Shown in pieces: positions 47,743 to 56,094 of a stretch of DNA of 63,594 bases (its first letter is position 1; the number at the start of each line of letters is the position of its first letter). The DNA lies in IMG/VR virus record IMGVR_UViG_3300046513_000124, positions 1 to 63,594 of that record. One strand, 5' to 3'. A program made the position numbers and the translations under genes. Under the pieces are notes generated by a model that was not told the DNA's origin, searched no databases, and saw nothing but the letters and a program-made list of their open reading frames with translations. This stretch comes from a virus.

Positions 47743-48125
47743 GTGCAGACATGACCCACCACCCACCCAAATCCAGCGCCGCTTACCAAGCCGCCGAATA
47801 CCTCCACCGCGAAGGCCCGAAGACCGAAGCCGAACTACTCGCCACCGGCATCTTCGGCGCGAAATCCGATTCTGCCGACCGCCTGCAGTGCGCCATCCGT
47901 AGCGGCTGGCTGCGCTTTACGAGCATCGGAACGGTTGCGCGCGGCGTTCCGGCTATCGAGCATTTCGCGAGCAAGGCCAAGTTCGTCGGCAAGGTAGCGG
48001 CGCCGCGCCAGGTCGATCTGATGAGCCGGAAGGCTTACGTGCCGCCCAAGCGCCTGATTCGCGCCGATGCTCCCGACTGCTCGGTGCGGGCGTGGCCGTC
48101 AACGTATGCGAAGGCCGGGGAGTGA
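47739..48125 (+). CDS. Hypothetical winged-helix-like protein
   Basis: 128 residues from GTG 47739 (GTGA overlap) or 124 from ATG 47751. Residues 10-60 (AAYQAAEYLHREGPKTEAEL; SADRLQCAIRSGWLRFTS) look like a winged helix. It couples to the Ref-like gene (GTGA). A role in DNA transactions is inferred from fold and context. Confidence 0.58.
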   Translation: MSADMTHHPPKSSAAYQAAEYLHREGPKTEAELLATGIFGAKSDSADRLQCAIRSGWLRFTSIGTVARGVPAIEHFASKAKFVGKVAAPRQVDLMSRKAYVPPKRLIRADAPDCSVRAWPSTYAKAGE

Positions 48126-48565
48126 AACGCACCGCCCTGACCCGCAAAACCGGCCTCAAAGCCGCTGCCTTCAAGCGATCAGAGCGCAAGGAAGCCGCCA
48201 CCGTGGCAAAGCTGCGCCAGCCAATGAAGTCGCGCTGCATGAAGGGCCGGCCGCCGACCGCCGAGGAACAGCGGTTCATGGATGCCATTGCCTCGCTCGG
48301 GTGTGTGGCTTGCGCAAAGGATGGCTGGGAAAACTCGCTGATCAGCATTCACCACATCGACGGCAGGACGAAGCCGGGCGCGCACATGCTCGTTTTGCCG
48401 CTCTGCGCGCCGCACCATCAACAAGACGACACCGACCCGCTGCGGCGCGTCAGCGTGCACGGGCACAAAGCGCAATTCGTCGCGCGGTACGGCACGGAGT
48501 TGGAGTTGCTGGCCGAGGCGCGCGAGAAGCTTGGAATGCCACAACAACCACAACAGGGAGCCTGA
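48122..48565 (+). CDS. ref: Ref-family RecA-dependent nuclease
   Basis: 147 residues from GTG 48122. The basic N-terminus (TRKTGLKAAAFKRSERKEAA) and HNH-type core (SLGCVACAKDGWENSLISIH, HHIDGRTKPGAHMLVLPLCA, HHQQDD) match P1 Ref, which cuts displaced strands in RecA D-loops. A terminal RYGTELELL is typical. It may promote recombination. Confidence 0.82.
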   Translation: MKRTALTRKTGLKAAAFKRSERKEAATVAKLRQPMKSRCMKGRPPTAEEQRFMDAIASLGCVACAKDGWENSLISIHHIDGRTKPGAHMLVLPLCAPHHQQDDTDPLRRVSVHGHKAQFVARYGTELELLAEAREKLGMPQQPQQGA

Positions 48566-48566
48566 C

Positions 48567-48878
48567 ATGGAAGACCTCAAGAAGATGGCGGCAACGACCG
48601 CCTTGAACACGATGCTCGCGGATCGGCATTTCAGCATCTGCACCGTTGACGCCGTGGCCAGGATGCTCAACGTAATCCCGGCTGGCGACGCTTACAACAT
48701 CCTGCGCACGGTGCACCGCATCGACTACGACAAGATGCCGGCCGCCCTGCGCGAGAAGATCCCCGAGCTGATTCAGTCCTGCCTCGGTGTGGCGCCGGTC
48801 TACCAGTTCAAGACGATGGATCAGCAAGTGATCGAGGTAACACCGAGGCGCGGCCTGCTGCGGATGCTGGGAGGCTGA
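48567..48878 (+). CDS. Hypothetical early protein
   Basis: 103 residues after GGGAG, all helical in its middle (MLADRHFSICTVDAVARMLN; IPAGDAYNILRTVHRIDYDK; LREKIPELIQSCLGV). Found next to Ref in several phages. Function is unknown. Confidence 0.62.
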   Translation: MEDLKKMAATTALNTMLADRHFSICTVDAVARMLNVIPAGDAYNILRTVHRIDYDKMPAALREKIPELIQSCLGVAPVYQFKTMDQQVIEVTPRRGLLRMLGG

Positions 48879-48879
48879 T

Positions 48880-49215
48880 GTGACCCTCAACACCCTTGAT
48901 CCCAAGTGGCGCGGCAAAACGGCTGTGCCCATCGACCCGGCGGCGATCGGATTTAAAGCCGCGCCGGCTCCAATCAAAGACCAGTGCGAAGGCTGCATCT
49001 TCATGAGCCAGCGTTCCGCCGTCTGCAGGCAGGCTTCCGCGCTGGCCGTCGAGCATGGGCAGATTGATTGCGACGATCCGTGGCTGGAAGGTGGGAGCGT
49101 GATTTACGTGGCTGCTGATAAGCGCCAACTTGACTTGCTTAGCGAAGCCGTAGCGGGTGCGACCGCGACGGCTTCTGACCATAAACAAAAACACACGAGG
49201 AATGAGAATGGCTGA
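48880..49215 (+). CDS. Small Cys-containing early protein
   Basis: 111 residues from GTG 48880. A CEGCIFMSQRSAVC cluster followed by DCDDPWLEGGSVIYV could bind one metal ion. Its end overlaps the methyltransferase start. Function is unknown. Confidence 0.6.
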   Translation: MTLNTLDPKWRGKTAVPIDPAAIGFKAAPAPIKDQCEGCIFMSQRSAVCRQASALAVEHGQIDCDDPWLEGGSVIYVAADKRQLDLLSEAVAGATATASDHKQKHTRNENG

Positions 49216-50923
49216 TGGAATTGTAAACGATTGGGTCAACGCCATTCACTTCGGCGATTGCCGGGACAGCCTGCGCGCAATGGCTGCTGCTGGCGTCAAG
49301 GTGCAAACCTGCGTCACAAGCCCGCCGTATTTTGGACTGCGTGATTACGGGCACGAAGGCCAGATCGGGCTTGAGGAAACGCCGGAACAGTTCATTGCCG
49401 AACTGGTCGACGTTTTCCGCTGCGTGCGCGAGGTGCTGGCTGACGATGGCACGCTTTGGGTGAATATCGGGGACAGCTACGCAACCGGCACGAAAGCCGA
49501 CAGGCAGCAGTCCACCAATCCGGGGGTAGGTGCAAATCGCCCCGAGGCGCAAAACAGCGTGGCGCGAATCGGCACGCCGGCAGGTTGCAAAACGAAAGAC
49601 CTGATCGGAATTCCTTGGATGCTGGCATTCGCCCTGCGCGCCGATGGCTGGTATCTGCGCCAGGACATCATTTGGCACAAGCCGAACCCGATGCCGGAAA
49701 GCGTGACCGATCGCTGCACCAAGGCGCACGAATACCTGTTCCTGCTGTCGAAGTCGCCGCGCTACTTTTACGATGCCGAGGCGGTAAAGGAGCCAGCCGT
49801 TGGCGAGCCGCCTATGCCGCGCATGACCATGCACGGCGGTATCAAGGCGGCTATAACGCAAGGTGGCGGTCGTGAAAGTAGCATGCTTGGCACGCCTGCT
49901 GATGGCAAGCGCAACCGCCGCAGCGTGTGGAGCGTCGCTACCAAGCCTTACAACGGCAAAAAAGCGCTTACGGATTATGTCGGCGACGATGGCAAGCCCT
50001 ACACAGCGTCACCAGATTGCCCAATTCATGCGCATCTGTCGCGAGTGAAAAAGTCCGGTACTCGCGGATATGATGCACAACCAAGCTCGACTTTGACGAG
50101 CAATCCTGACACTGGTGAGAATCGCGCGCCATCGCCTGCTTGCGACGAGACAGCCACGACTTTCCATAAGTCGGCGGGTGTGCATGTGTGTAATGCGCCG
50201 ACGAATAAAGTTGAAAACACGCACGCGAGCAAAACTGCTTTGCTCCAGACCGAACATATTTCGGGCGCGGGAACTCAGATTGGCATTGCGTGCAAGTCAG
50301 AACATGGTGAGCATCAGGGTTGTGAAGTGGATTCATCGCCCCTGTGCAATGCTTCGACTGCCACGACCCATAGCACGCAAACGAGCAAAACGGGCCTCGC
50401 TCCTGCGACCACGCTGCCATGTACGCCTTGCGCCGGAACTGCGCCTGACACTCAACACACTGAAGCTCAACGCGGGTCGTTCGTGCCGCATCACGGCAAG
50501 GACGAGAGCAATACTTCGATGGCCGATTTTTTCGGTCATCCTTCGCAAGATACTGCTGGCGGCATTGCTGGCATTCCTTCTCGACAGGCTTCATCTGCGC
50601 ATCCTCAGTGTTTGTGCAATGAGGTCATTATAGACCACTTCGCCGTTTTCCCGCCAGACCTGATTGTGCCGTGCATCCTTGCCGGATCGCGTCCAGATGA
50701 CGTTGTGCTCGATCCGTTCATGGGATCCGGCACCACAGCAGAGGTATCAATTCTGCACGGCAGGGAGTTCGTGGGCTGCGAACTAAATCCCGATTACAAG
50801 CCGCTGCAGGACGAGCGAATCGCGGAAGCCCGCGCCACCTTGGCCGAAGCACAAGCCGCCGCCGATCTCGCCTCACGCCAAGCCGACCTCTTCACCACCC
50901 AAGCCAACACGGAGCCCGCATGA
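49208..50923 (+). CDS. DNA methyltransferase carrying a large in-frame insertion
   Basis: 571 residues from ATG 49208 (GAGG site; ATG 49202 is possible). The TSPPY catalytic motif is at residues 37-41 and the AdoMet motif FMGSGTT starts at Phe504, the beta-class order. Residues about 251-476 form an insertion rich in Thr, Ser, His and Cys between VWSVATKPYNG and DHFAVFPPDL, segments usually adjacent. That insertion is antisense to an HNH gene. The enzyme could protect phage DNA from restriction; whether it folds with the insert is unknown. Confidence 0.85.
   Translation: MADGIVNDWVNAIHFGDCRDSLRAMAAAGVKVQTCVTSPPYFGLRDYGHEGQIGLEETPEQFIAELVDVFRCVREVLADDGTLWVNIGDSYATGTKADRQQSTNPGVGANRPEAQNSVARIGTPAGCKTKDLIGIPWMLAFALRADGWYLRQDIIWHKPNPMPESVTDRCTKAHEYLFLLSKSPRYFYDAEAVKEPAVGEPPMPRMTMHGGIKAAITQGGGRESSMLGTPADGKRNRRSVWSVATKPYNGKKALTDYVGDDGKPYTASPDCPIHAHLSRVKKSGTRGYDAQPSSTLTSNPDTGENRAPSPACDETATTFHKSAGVHVCNAPTNKVENTHASKTALLQTEHISGAGTQIGIACKSEHGEHQGCEVDSSPLCNASTATTHSTQTSKTGLAPATTLPCTPCAGTAPDTQHTEAQRGSFVPHHGKDESNTSMADFFGHPSQDTAGGIAGIPSRQASSAHPQCLCNEVIIDHFAVFPPDLIVPCILAGSRPDDVVLDPFMGSGTTAEVSILHGREFVGCELNPDYKPLQDERIAEARATLAEAQAAADLASRQADLFTTQANTEPA
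49968..50594 (-). CDS. HNH endonuclease with zinc fingers, nested antisense in the methyltransferase gene
   Basis: 208 residues from ATG 50594 (GAGGATG upstream). Three zinc-type units occur in order: CQQC...YCSRPC, CVEC...FCSFAC and CTQC...FCSRAC. A full HNH domain follows: CQDCSSKSSLVVHHIREYRT and NLVTLCRACHRRRHNP. These motifs match real homing-type HNH proteins and cannot be chance shadow coding. The GC content here is lower than in the flanks (47-55% in three sampled lines). It fills nearly the whole insertion in the methyltransferase. Confidence 0.88.
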   Translation of the reverse strand: MKPVEKECQQCRQQYLAKDDRKNRPSKYCSRPCRDAARTTRVELQCVECQAQFRRKAYMAAWSQERGPFCSFACYGSWQSKHCTGAMNPLHNPDAHHVLTCTQCQSEFPRPKYVRSGAKQFCSRACFQLYSSAHYTHAHPPTYGKSWLSRRKQAMARDSHQCQDCSSKSSLVVHHIREYRTFSLATDAHELGNLVTLCRACHRRRHNP

Positions 50924-51366
50924 AGCCCCGCTCACCCGACTACCAGAAAGAACGCCGCGAGCGCCAGGAGCGGCGAATCATCGAAGCACTATCGGAGCCG
51001 ATGGATATCCTCGAACTTGCCGCCGCGCTATGCATGGCCAGATCTACGGCGCAACGGCACTTGACACGGATGGTCAACGCCAAGCGCCGGAAGGTTCGCA
51101 TCGCGGGGTGGCGACCAACCGACGGGCGCCCGCTCGCGCTCTACAAGCGGGGCAGCGCGCCCAACGCTCCGAGCCTTGCTAAAACAACGGCGGAAATTTG
51201 GGAGCAGATCAAGGCCGACCCGGTTCGGCATGAGGCAGTCAAGGCCAGCAACCGCCGGACCAACCGGCGACGCAAAGGGCTACCGCCGATTCCCGTGACG
51301 CCTGCGAGCGCGTTTGCGGCGCTGTTTGCGATTGCGGGGAAGGGGCAAGGGGCGGCGCATGGCTAG
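50920..51366 (+). CDS. Winged-helix early protein
   Basis: 148 residues. Residues 20-70 are a winged helix-turn-helix (RRIIEALSEPMDILELAAAL; MARSTAQRHLTRMVNAKRRK). The C-terminus is basic. Directly before the O-like gene, it may assist replication or regulate. It overlaps both neighbours. Confidence 0.65.
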   Translation: MKPRSPDYQKERRERQERRIIEALSEPMDILELAAALCMARSTAQRHLTRMVNAKRRKVRIAGWRPTDGRPLALYKRGSAPNAPSLAKTTAEIWEQIKADPVRHEAVKASNRRTNRRRKGLPPIPVTPASAFAALFAIAGKGQGAAHG

Positions 51367-52234
51367 GATTCGCAGCATCAAGCCGGAGTTCTTCACGAGC
51401 GCCGACATCGTCAAACTGACGCCGCTTGCACGCCTCTTTTACGTGTCACTGTGGTGCGAAGCCGACCGCGAAGGCTACCTGAAATGGGATACCGACACGC
51501 TCAAGATGCGCTACCTCGGCGGGGACAATGTTGACATCGAAACACTGGCCGACGAACTGCTGGCGCGCGGTCTGATCGTGCTTTACGTGGACGACGAGGG
51601 CACCGAATACGCGGAAATCCCGAGCTTTAAGTTGCACCAAGTCATCAACAACCGGGAGGCGCCGAGCATTTTGTGTTCACGCGTGAAAGAGGCGTGTACA
51701 CGCGTGCTAGGGGAAGGGAAGGAAGGAAGGAAGGGAAGGGAAGGGAAGGAAGGGAAGGGAACTAGTCCGGCACAAGCGCCGGACGCGCCGCCGACCGGAT
51801 CGGGATCGACCGACGAAACCGCCGAGAAGCGCACGCGCCGGCGTGGCAGCGAAGAGGACTTCAAGGCTGCGCGCTGGATGTACGGGCTGGTCCTGGCCGT
51901 CAACGCGACCGCCAAGCAGCCGAACTTCGATGTCTGGGCCGACGAGGTGCGGCTGATGCGTGAGATCGACAAGCGCACGCACCACGACATCTGCGAGCTG
52001 TTCCAGTGGGCCAAGAAGGATTCGTTCTGGTGCGCCAACATCCAGTCGCCCGGCAAGCTGCGCGAGAAGTGGGACACGCTGACCGAGCAGAAGGCGCGCG
52101 GCGGGCATCGGGGCCTGGCATCGGAGGGCAAGTTCAGCTTTGCCAACGCCGACCGATCCGGCGACAAACTCGCGCAGCAGCAGACGCTTGAGCGGCACGG
52201 CATCGTCATCCCTGACGGCGAGGTCGAGCTATGA
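51359..52234 (+). CDS. O-like replication initiation protein
   Basis: 291 residues from ATG 51359. The N-terminal domain (ARIRSIKPEFFTSADIVKLT; ARLFYVSLWCEADREGYLKW) is the phage replisome-organiser winged helix. A Gly/Lys/Glu repeat (residues about 117-135) is encoded by a polypurine run, and the C-terminal domain (RWMYGLVLAVNATAKQPNFD, WAKKDSFWCANIQSP) is helicase-loader-interacting-like. It precedes a DnaC-like ATPase, the lambda O-P arrangement. The putative origin lies inside the gene. Confidence 0.82.
   Translation: MARIRSIKPEFFTSADIVKLTPLARLFYVSLWCEADREGYLKWDTDTLKMRYLGGDNVDIETLADELLARGLIVLYVDDEGTEYAEIPSFKLHQVINNREAPSILCSRVKEACTRVLGEGKEGRKGREGKEGKGTSPAQAPDAPPTGSGSTDETAEKRTRRRGSEEDFKAARWMYGLVLAVNATAKQPNFDVWADEVRLMREIDKRTHHDICELFQWAKKDSFWCANIQSPGKLREKWDTLTEQKARGGHRGLASEGKFSFANADRSGDKLAQQQTLERHGIVIPDGEVEL
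51676..51761. other. Candidate replication origin: palindromes plus polypurine tract
   Basis: TTCACGCGTGAA (51676-51687), GCGTGTACACGC (51692-51703) and CACGCGTG (51699-51706) are perfect palindromes; the two CACGCGTG cores are 21 bp apart. They are followed by 53 uninterrupted purines (51709-51761). Lambda's origin also lies inside O, as inverted-repeat iterons followed by a strand-asymmetric melting region. Confidence 0.6.
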
Positions 52235-52980
52235 GCGAACTCGAGAAGGCTGCTGGCCTACTGTCGGCGTTTGCCCGCCTGCAGATGGCCGAGGGTTCGT
52301 GCGCGACCCATGGACCGGCATCGGTGCTGCTGCGCGCCGGCCTGCCGTGGTACTGCCCGGCGTGCCTGGAGGCGCAAAAAAAGGCCGAGTACGACGCGCA
52401 ATGGGCAGCGGCGCGCGTGGCCGATCTGCACGCGATCGCGGAAATCCCGGCCAAGTACCGCGGCCAGAAGTTCGTCGCCACCACGCCGGGACACAAGGCC
52501 GTGCGCGCGATCGCCGCCAGCTTCCGTGACTTCATCATCGCCGAGGCGCGCTGGGCGTGCCTGATCCTGCTGGGCGATGTCGGCACCGGCAAGACCCAGC
52601 TTGCATGCGAGTTCGCTGAGTCGTGCATCAACAAGCTTGGGCGCTCGGTGCGCTACGTGACGGCCAAGGGGATGATTTCCGAGATCCAGGCGAGCTACGG
52701 CGCCGAGGGTAAGAGCGAGGATTCGGAGATCGACCGCTTCGTGCAGTACGACATCCTGATCCTCGACGAGATCGACGCCATCCCCGCCAAGGACAACGCC
52801 GCGCTGCTGCTGACCGAGATCATCAACCGCCGCTACGGCAACGACAAGCCGATGATCGTCATCACCAACCAGCCGCTCGCCGGGCTGGCCAAGTTCGTCG
52901 GCGACCGCGTGCACGACCGGCTGCACGAGAACTCGTTCGTCTGCCCGTTCGACTGGCCGAGCTTTCGGAGGCGCACATGA
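52231..52980 (+). CDS. DnaC-like helicase loader ATPase
   Basis: 249 residues. A zinc-type pair Cys42/Cys45 (WYCPACLEA) precedes an AAA+ domain with Walker A GDVGTGKT (Lys121) and Walker B LILDEID (Asp179, Glu180). ITNQPL and DRVHDRL give sensor and arginine regions. It loads the host replicative helicase at the phage origin. ATGA-coupled to the O-like gene. Confidence 0.88.
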   Translation: MSELEKAAGLLSAFARLQMAEGSCATHGPASVLLRAGLPWYCPACLEAQKKAEYDAQWAAARVADLHAIAEIPAKYRGQKFVATTPGHKAVRAIAASFRDFIIAEARWACLILLGDVGTGKTQLACEFAESCINKLGRSVRYVTAKGMISEIQASYGAEGKSEDSEIDRFVQYDILILDEIDAIPAKDNAALLLTEIINRRYGNDKPMIVITNQPLAGLAKFVGDRVHDRLHENSFVCPFDWPSFRRRT

Positions 52981-53207
52981 CCCGCGCCGACACCTGCGCC
53001 ATGTGCGAGCACTTCACCCTCGACGGCGGCAAGCCAGACGAAGGAATCGGCCGCTGCATCGGCTACGGCGAGAGTAATCCCGAGCCGCTGGTGCGGTGGG
53101 ATCGCAAGTTCTGCGTGCTGTTCTGGCGCGCACAAAACATGGACAAGCGCGAGCAATTCATCGCAAAGCGACGGCGCGAGGAAGGCGGCAATGCGGCTGC
53201 GGCTTGA
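52977..53207 (+). CDS. Small Cys-rich protein
   Basis: 76 residues, ATGA-coupled to the loader. CAMCEHF, GRCIGYG and KFCVLFW give four Cys that likely bind zinc; the tail is basic and helical. Small zinc proteins like this commonly follow phage helicase loaders. Function is unknown. Confidence 0.65.
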   Translation: MTRADTCAMCEHFTLDGGKPDEGIGRCIGYGESNPEPLVRWDRKFCVLFWRAQNMDKREQFIAKRRREEGGNAAAA

Positions 53208-53290
53208 ATAGCGGGCCGTGGCGACGTTTTTAGACCTGTCCGGCTACCGAGTGTCGGACCCATCAAAAATAATTCAATGGTGAGGCTTTA

Positions 53291-53716
53291 ATGGAAAACG
53301 TAATTCAGATCGGAGAGGCGCGACTGACCAGACGCCAGCAAACCCCTCCGCGTGACGAGTGCCAGCACTCGCGCATGACCATCGACGACCACGGCGAGAT
53401 CATCACTTGCGACGACTGCAGCAAGCAGTTGTCAGCGTTTTGGGTTTTGTGCCGGTTCGGGGATCAGTTCAAGCGCGCAAAGGCGCAGCTCGATGCGCAA
53501 AGGGCTGCGCACGCCGACGCGGTAGCCAAGGGCGTAACGCTCAAGTCTGCTCAGGAGGTCGAGAGTGCGTGGCGCAGCAGGTCAATGGTGCCGACCTGCC
53601 CACACTGCCGCGAGGCGATTTTCGCAACTGACGGCTTTGGTCGCGCCCAGATCAACAAAGAGATCGCCACGCGCCGGCGGCAAACTCAACTCGATCTCAC
53701 AAGGACGCCAGCATGA
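53291..53716 (+). CDS. Zinc-type hypothetical protein
   Basis: 141 residues with CQHSRMTIDDHGEIITCDDC near residue 25 and CPHCREAIFATDG near residue 103, two possible zinc sites joined by a helical stretch. A GAGGCTTTA leader precedes it after an 83-base gap with a GTCCG/CGGAC hairpin (53238-53259). Function is unknown. Confidence 0.62.
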   Translation: MENVIQIGEARLTRRQQTPPRDECQHSRMTIDDHGEIITCDDCSKQLSAFWVLCRFGDQFKRAKAQLDAQRAAHADAVAKGVTLKSAQEVESAWRSRSMVPTCPHCREAIFATDGFGRAQINKEIATRRRQTQLDLTRTPA

Positions 53717-54045
53717 CCCCCCTCGACCTAAACCGCCGCCTCGCCACGTTGCTAGGCTGGTCCGACATCATCGAACTTGGCGGCGCGCTGCTCGGCACTC
53801 CGCCGGCGGGCGAGTCGCAATGTCGCGGCCAGGCGCTCGTGCCGAATTGGGTGGGTGACTGGCGGGACTGCGGGCCGCTGCTCGGAAGGTACGAGATCAG
53901 CATCGACCAAAGCATCTTCGCTGTCGAGGCCAAGCGCCGCGTCGGGGAGTGGGCGGAAGTCATGCTCAACGGGATTGACCGCGACGAAGGCACGCGGCGC
54001 GCGGTCGTGCTGGCGATGATCGGCAGGTTGGAGGCGAGGCAATGA
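53713..54045 (+). CDS. Phage ABA-sandwich-like protein
   Basis: 110 residues: LNRRLATLLGWSDIIELGGA at the start, WVGDWRDCGPLLGRYEISID in the middle and VMLNGIDRDEGTRRAVVLAM at the end. This fits the small phage ABA-sandwich proteins often encoded next to RusA. Role unknown. Coupled on both sides. Confidence 0.58.
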   Translation: MTPLDLNRRLATLLGWSDIIELGGALLGTPPAGESQCRGQALVPNWVGDWRDCGPLLGRYEISIDQSIFAVEAKRRVGEWAEVMLNGIDRDEGTRRAVVLAMIGRLEARQ

Positions 54046-54443
54046 TCGTCGTCACCCTCCCATTCCCCGATGCGCGCCTGAACCCGAACCGCTCCAAGGG
54101 CGTGCATTGGGCCGCAACCTCAGCGCTGCGCAAGTCGGCGCGCACGGCGGCATGGGCGCTGACAAGAGTCGCGGTAGCAAAAGCGACAGAGGCGATGTTC
54201 AATCCCGGCCAAGGAATAAAGGCCGATACCATACCGCTGACGATCACGTTCATCCAGCCCGACCGGCGCCACCGCGACCGCGACAACCTGCTGGCCGCCT
54301 GCAAGCCTGCCCTGGACGGCGTGGCTGATGCTCTGGAAATTAATGATTCCCAATTCGACCCTGTGACGATCCGGCGCGAGTACGGGGTGAAGCCGGGTGG
54401 CGTGCGAATCGAAATAGGAGGCTCCAATGCCAATCAAGCCTGA
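54042..54443 (+). CDS. rusA: RusA-like Holliday junction resolvase
   Basis: 133 residues. PFPDARLNPNRSKGVHW at the start and the acidic cluster DRRHRDRDNLLAACKPALDG, followed by Asp in GVADALEINDSQF, match the RusA family's metal-binding aspartates. It resolves recombination junctions and branched DNA before packaging. Overlaps both neighbours. Confidence 0.85.
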   Translation: MIVVTLPFPDARLNPNRSKGVHWAATSALRKSARTAAWALTRVAVAKATEAMFNPGQGIKADTIPLTITFIQPDRRHRDRDNLLAACKPALDGVADALEINDSQFDPVTIRREYGVKPGGVRIEIGGSNANQA

Positions 54444-54873
54444 GAACAAACTGCGCTACCCGGCCAACTGGAAGGAAATCCGCGCCGCGATCCTGGAGCG
54501 TGCGCACGACTGCTGCGAGCAATGCAAGGTTCCCAACGGCGTGCGGATTGCGCGCGGCGCCGGGCCTTTCGCTGGGACGTTTCAGCGGGACGATGCCGAG
54601 GTGTACGACGCCGAAACCGGCGAGCACATAGCCCGCGTGCGCATGGGTGAATACCAAGTCAAGAACATGGCGACTATCGTGCTTACCATTGCGCACCTCG
54701 ACCACCAGCCGGAGAATTGCGACCCGGCGAACCTGCGCGCGTTGTGCCAAATGCACCACTTGCGGCACGATGCGGCGCACCACGCGGAGACTGCGCGGGC
54801 AACGCGGCGCGACCGGCAGGCTATCGGCGACCTTTTTGGCGACGACGGCGGCAATCACGGGGAGGCGGCATGA
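54427..54873 (+). CDS. HNH endonuclease-like protein
   Basis: 148 residues. RYPANWKEIRAAILERAHDC, a CEQC pair, and LTIAHLDHQPENCDPANLRA with ALCQMHHLRHDAAHH form an HNH core with its zinc Cys. It overlaps rusA by 17 bases and the next HNH gene by four. It is likely a small phage nuclease. Confidence 0.75.
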   Translation: MPIKPENKLRYPANWKEIRAAILERAHDCCEQCKVPNGVRIARGAGPFAGTFQRDDAEVYDAETGEHIARVRMGEYQVKNMATIVLTIAHLDHQPENCDPANLRALCQMHHLRHDAAHHAETARATRRDRQAIGDLFGDDGGNHGEAA

Positions 54874-55277
54874 GCCTGCGATTGACAAAGAAGCAGCGCG
54901 CCGCCCTGCGCGAGAAGTTCGGCGGCAAGTGCGCGTACTGTGGTTGCGACTTGGGCGAGCGCTGGCACGCCGATCATTTCGAGCCGGTCGAGCGGCAGTT
55001 GACCCTCAAGGCTGGGCGGCTGGTGGCGACAGGAAGGCTCTACCGTCCAGAGAATGACCGCCTCGACAACTTCATGCCAGCCTGCGCTCCATGCAACCTC
55101 AGCAAGCATTCGATGACGCTGGAAGGCTGGCGCGGCTGGCTGGCGGGGCACGTCAAATCGCTAAACGCCTATCACCCGATCTACCGGCTGGCGAAAGCCT
55201 ATGGGCTGATTACGGAAACCGGGGCGCCGGTCACGTTTCATTTCGAGCGCGTTGCGAGTGAGGTGCAGCATGGCTAA
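54870..55277 (+). CDS. Second adjacent HNH endonuclease
   Basis: 135 residues from ATG 54870. LREKFGGKCAYCGCDLGERW, HADHFEPVERQ and NFMPACAPCNLSKHSMTLEG give a complete HNH with two CxxC pairs. It differs clearly from the preceding HNH protein, so it is not a recent duplicate. Coupled on both sides. Confidence 0.8.
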   Translation: MSLRLTKKQRAALREKFGGKCAYCGCDLGERWHADHFEPVERQLTLKAGRLVATGRLYRPENDRLDNFMPACAPCNLSKHSMTLEGWRGWLAGHVKSLNAYHPIYRLAKAYGLITETGAPVTFHFERVASEVQHG

Positions 55278-56031
55278 ATCCTCCCGCCCGCGCAAACCGT
55301 ACCGCCCGCGCGCCACCGCCAACGTAGGCGGCCTGTTCGCCGTCGCCCGCATTCACGCCCGCGCCGAGAACAGAGCGCCGCTGGACGGCGACCAACTCAC
55401 CGACTTGGGCGCGGCCTATTGGCTCAGCTTCGACAACCTGCGCAAGTTCGACGCCAACGAGGAATCCTGGTCGTGTGTCGTCTGCGCGCTCAATATCGGC
55501 ATGGCATTGGCCGAAACGGGTATCGGTGCCGAGTACGAGGCCGATATCGTCAAGGCGCTCGACGGCGCATTCAGGGCCAAGGTACGCAGCGCCAGGACTG
55601 GCAATTTCAGGCTCGACGGCGAGGCGCTGCAGGCGATCGAGCACGCGCTCGACGTGCACGACAGCCAGATGGAGCTTGCCACGCGCAAGGAAGTGACGGC
55701 GGCAATGGAGCTTGTCAGGAGGCGGATTGATGAGGACAATGTGTACACGGTGCCCGAGACTTTGCCGGCGTATCAGGACGTGCAAGTCGCCCGTCCGCCG
55801 ACAATCCGCCCTGAAGCAGAGATCGCGGCGAAGCGGTGCGAAAGGAAGCGCCGCCATCCGGACGAGATCGCGGCGCGCGTGGCGGCAATGCAGGCCATCG
55901 ACACGAATCGAAACGTCAGCGTCCTGTACGTCTACAAGTGCGACGTTTGCGCAGGATGGCATCTGACCAAGCAGAAGGGTGCGAATGGCGCAGCGGTGAC
56001 GGCTGAGAATCCGGTGGCCGAGGCGGCGTAG
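55270..56031 (+). CDS. Hypothetical early protein
   Basis: 253 residues from ATG 55270. Basic N-terminus (KSSRPRKPYRPRATANVGGL), a helical middle (CALNIGMALAETGIGAEYEA) and a C-terminal part with a Cys pair (YKCDVCAGWHLTKQKG). Similar genes occur late in early operons of beta- and gammaproteobacterial phages. Function is unknown. Confidence 0.62.
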   Translation: MAKSSRPRKPYRPRATANVGGLFAVARIHARAENRAPLDGDQLTDLGAAYWLSFDNLRKFDANEESWSCVVCALNIGMALAETGIGAEYEADIVKALDGAFRAKVRSARTGNFRLDGEALQAIEHALDVHDSQMELATRKEVTAAMELVRRRIDEDNVYTVPETLPAYQDVQVARPPTIRPEAEIAAKRCERKRRHPDEIAARVAAMQAIDTNRNVSVLYVYKCDVCAGWHLTKQKGANGAAVTAENPVAEAA

Positions 56032-56094
56032 TAAAGATGAAACGAGGGTAAGCCGCGCGCCCATGATGCGCGGCACAAAACGAAGGAGAACGGA

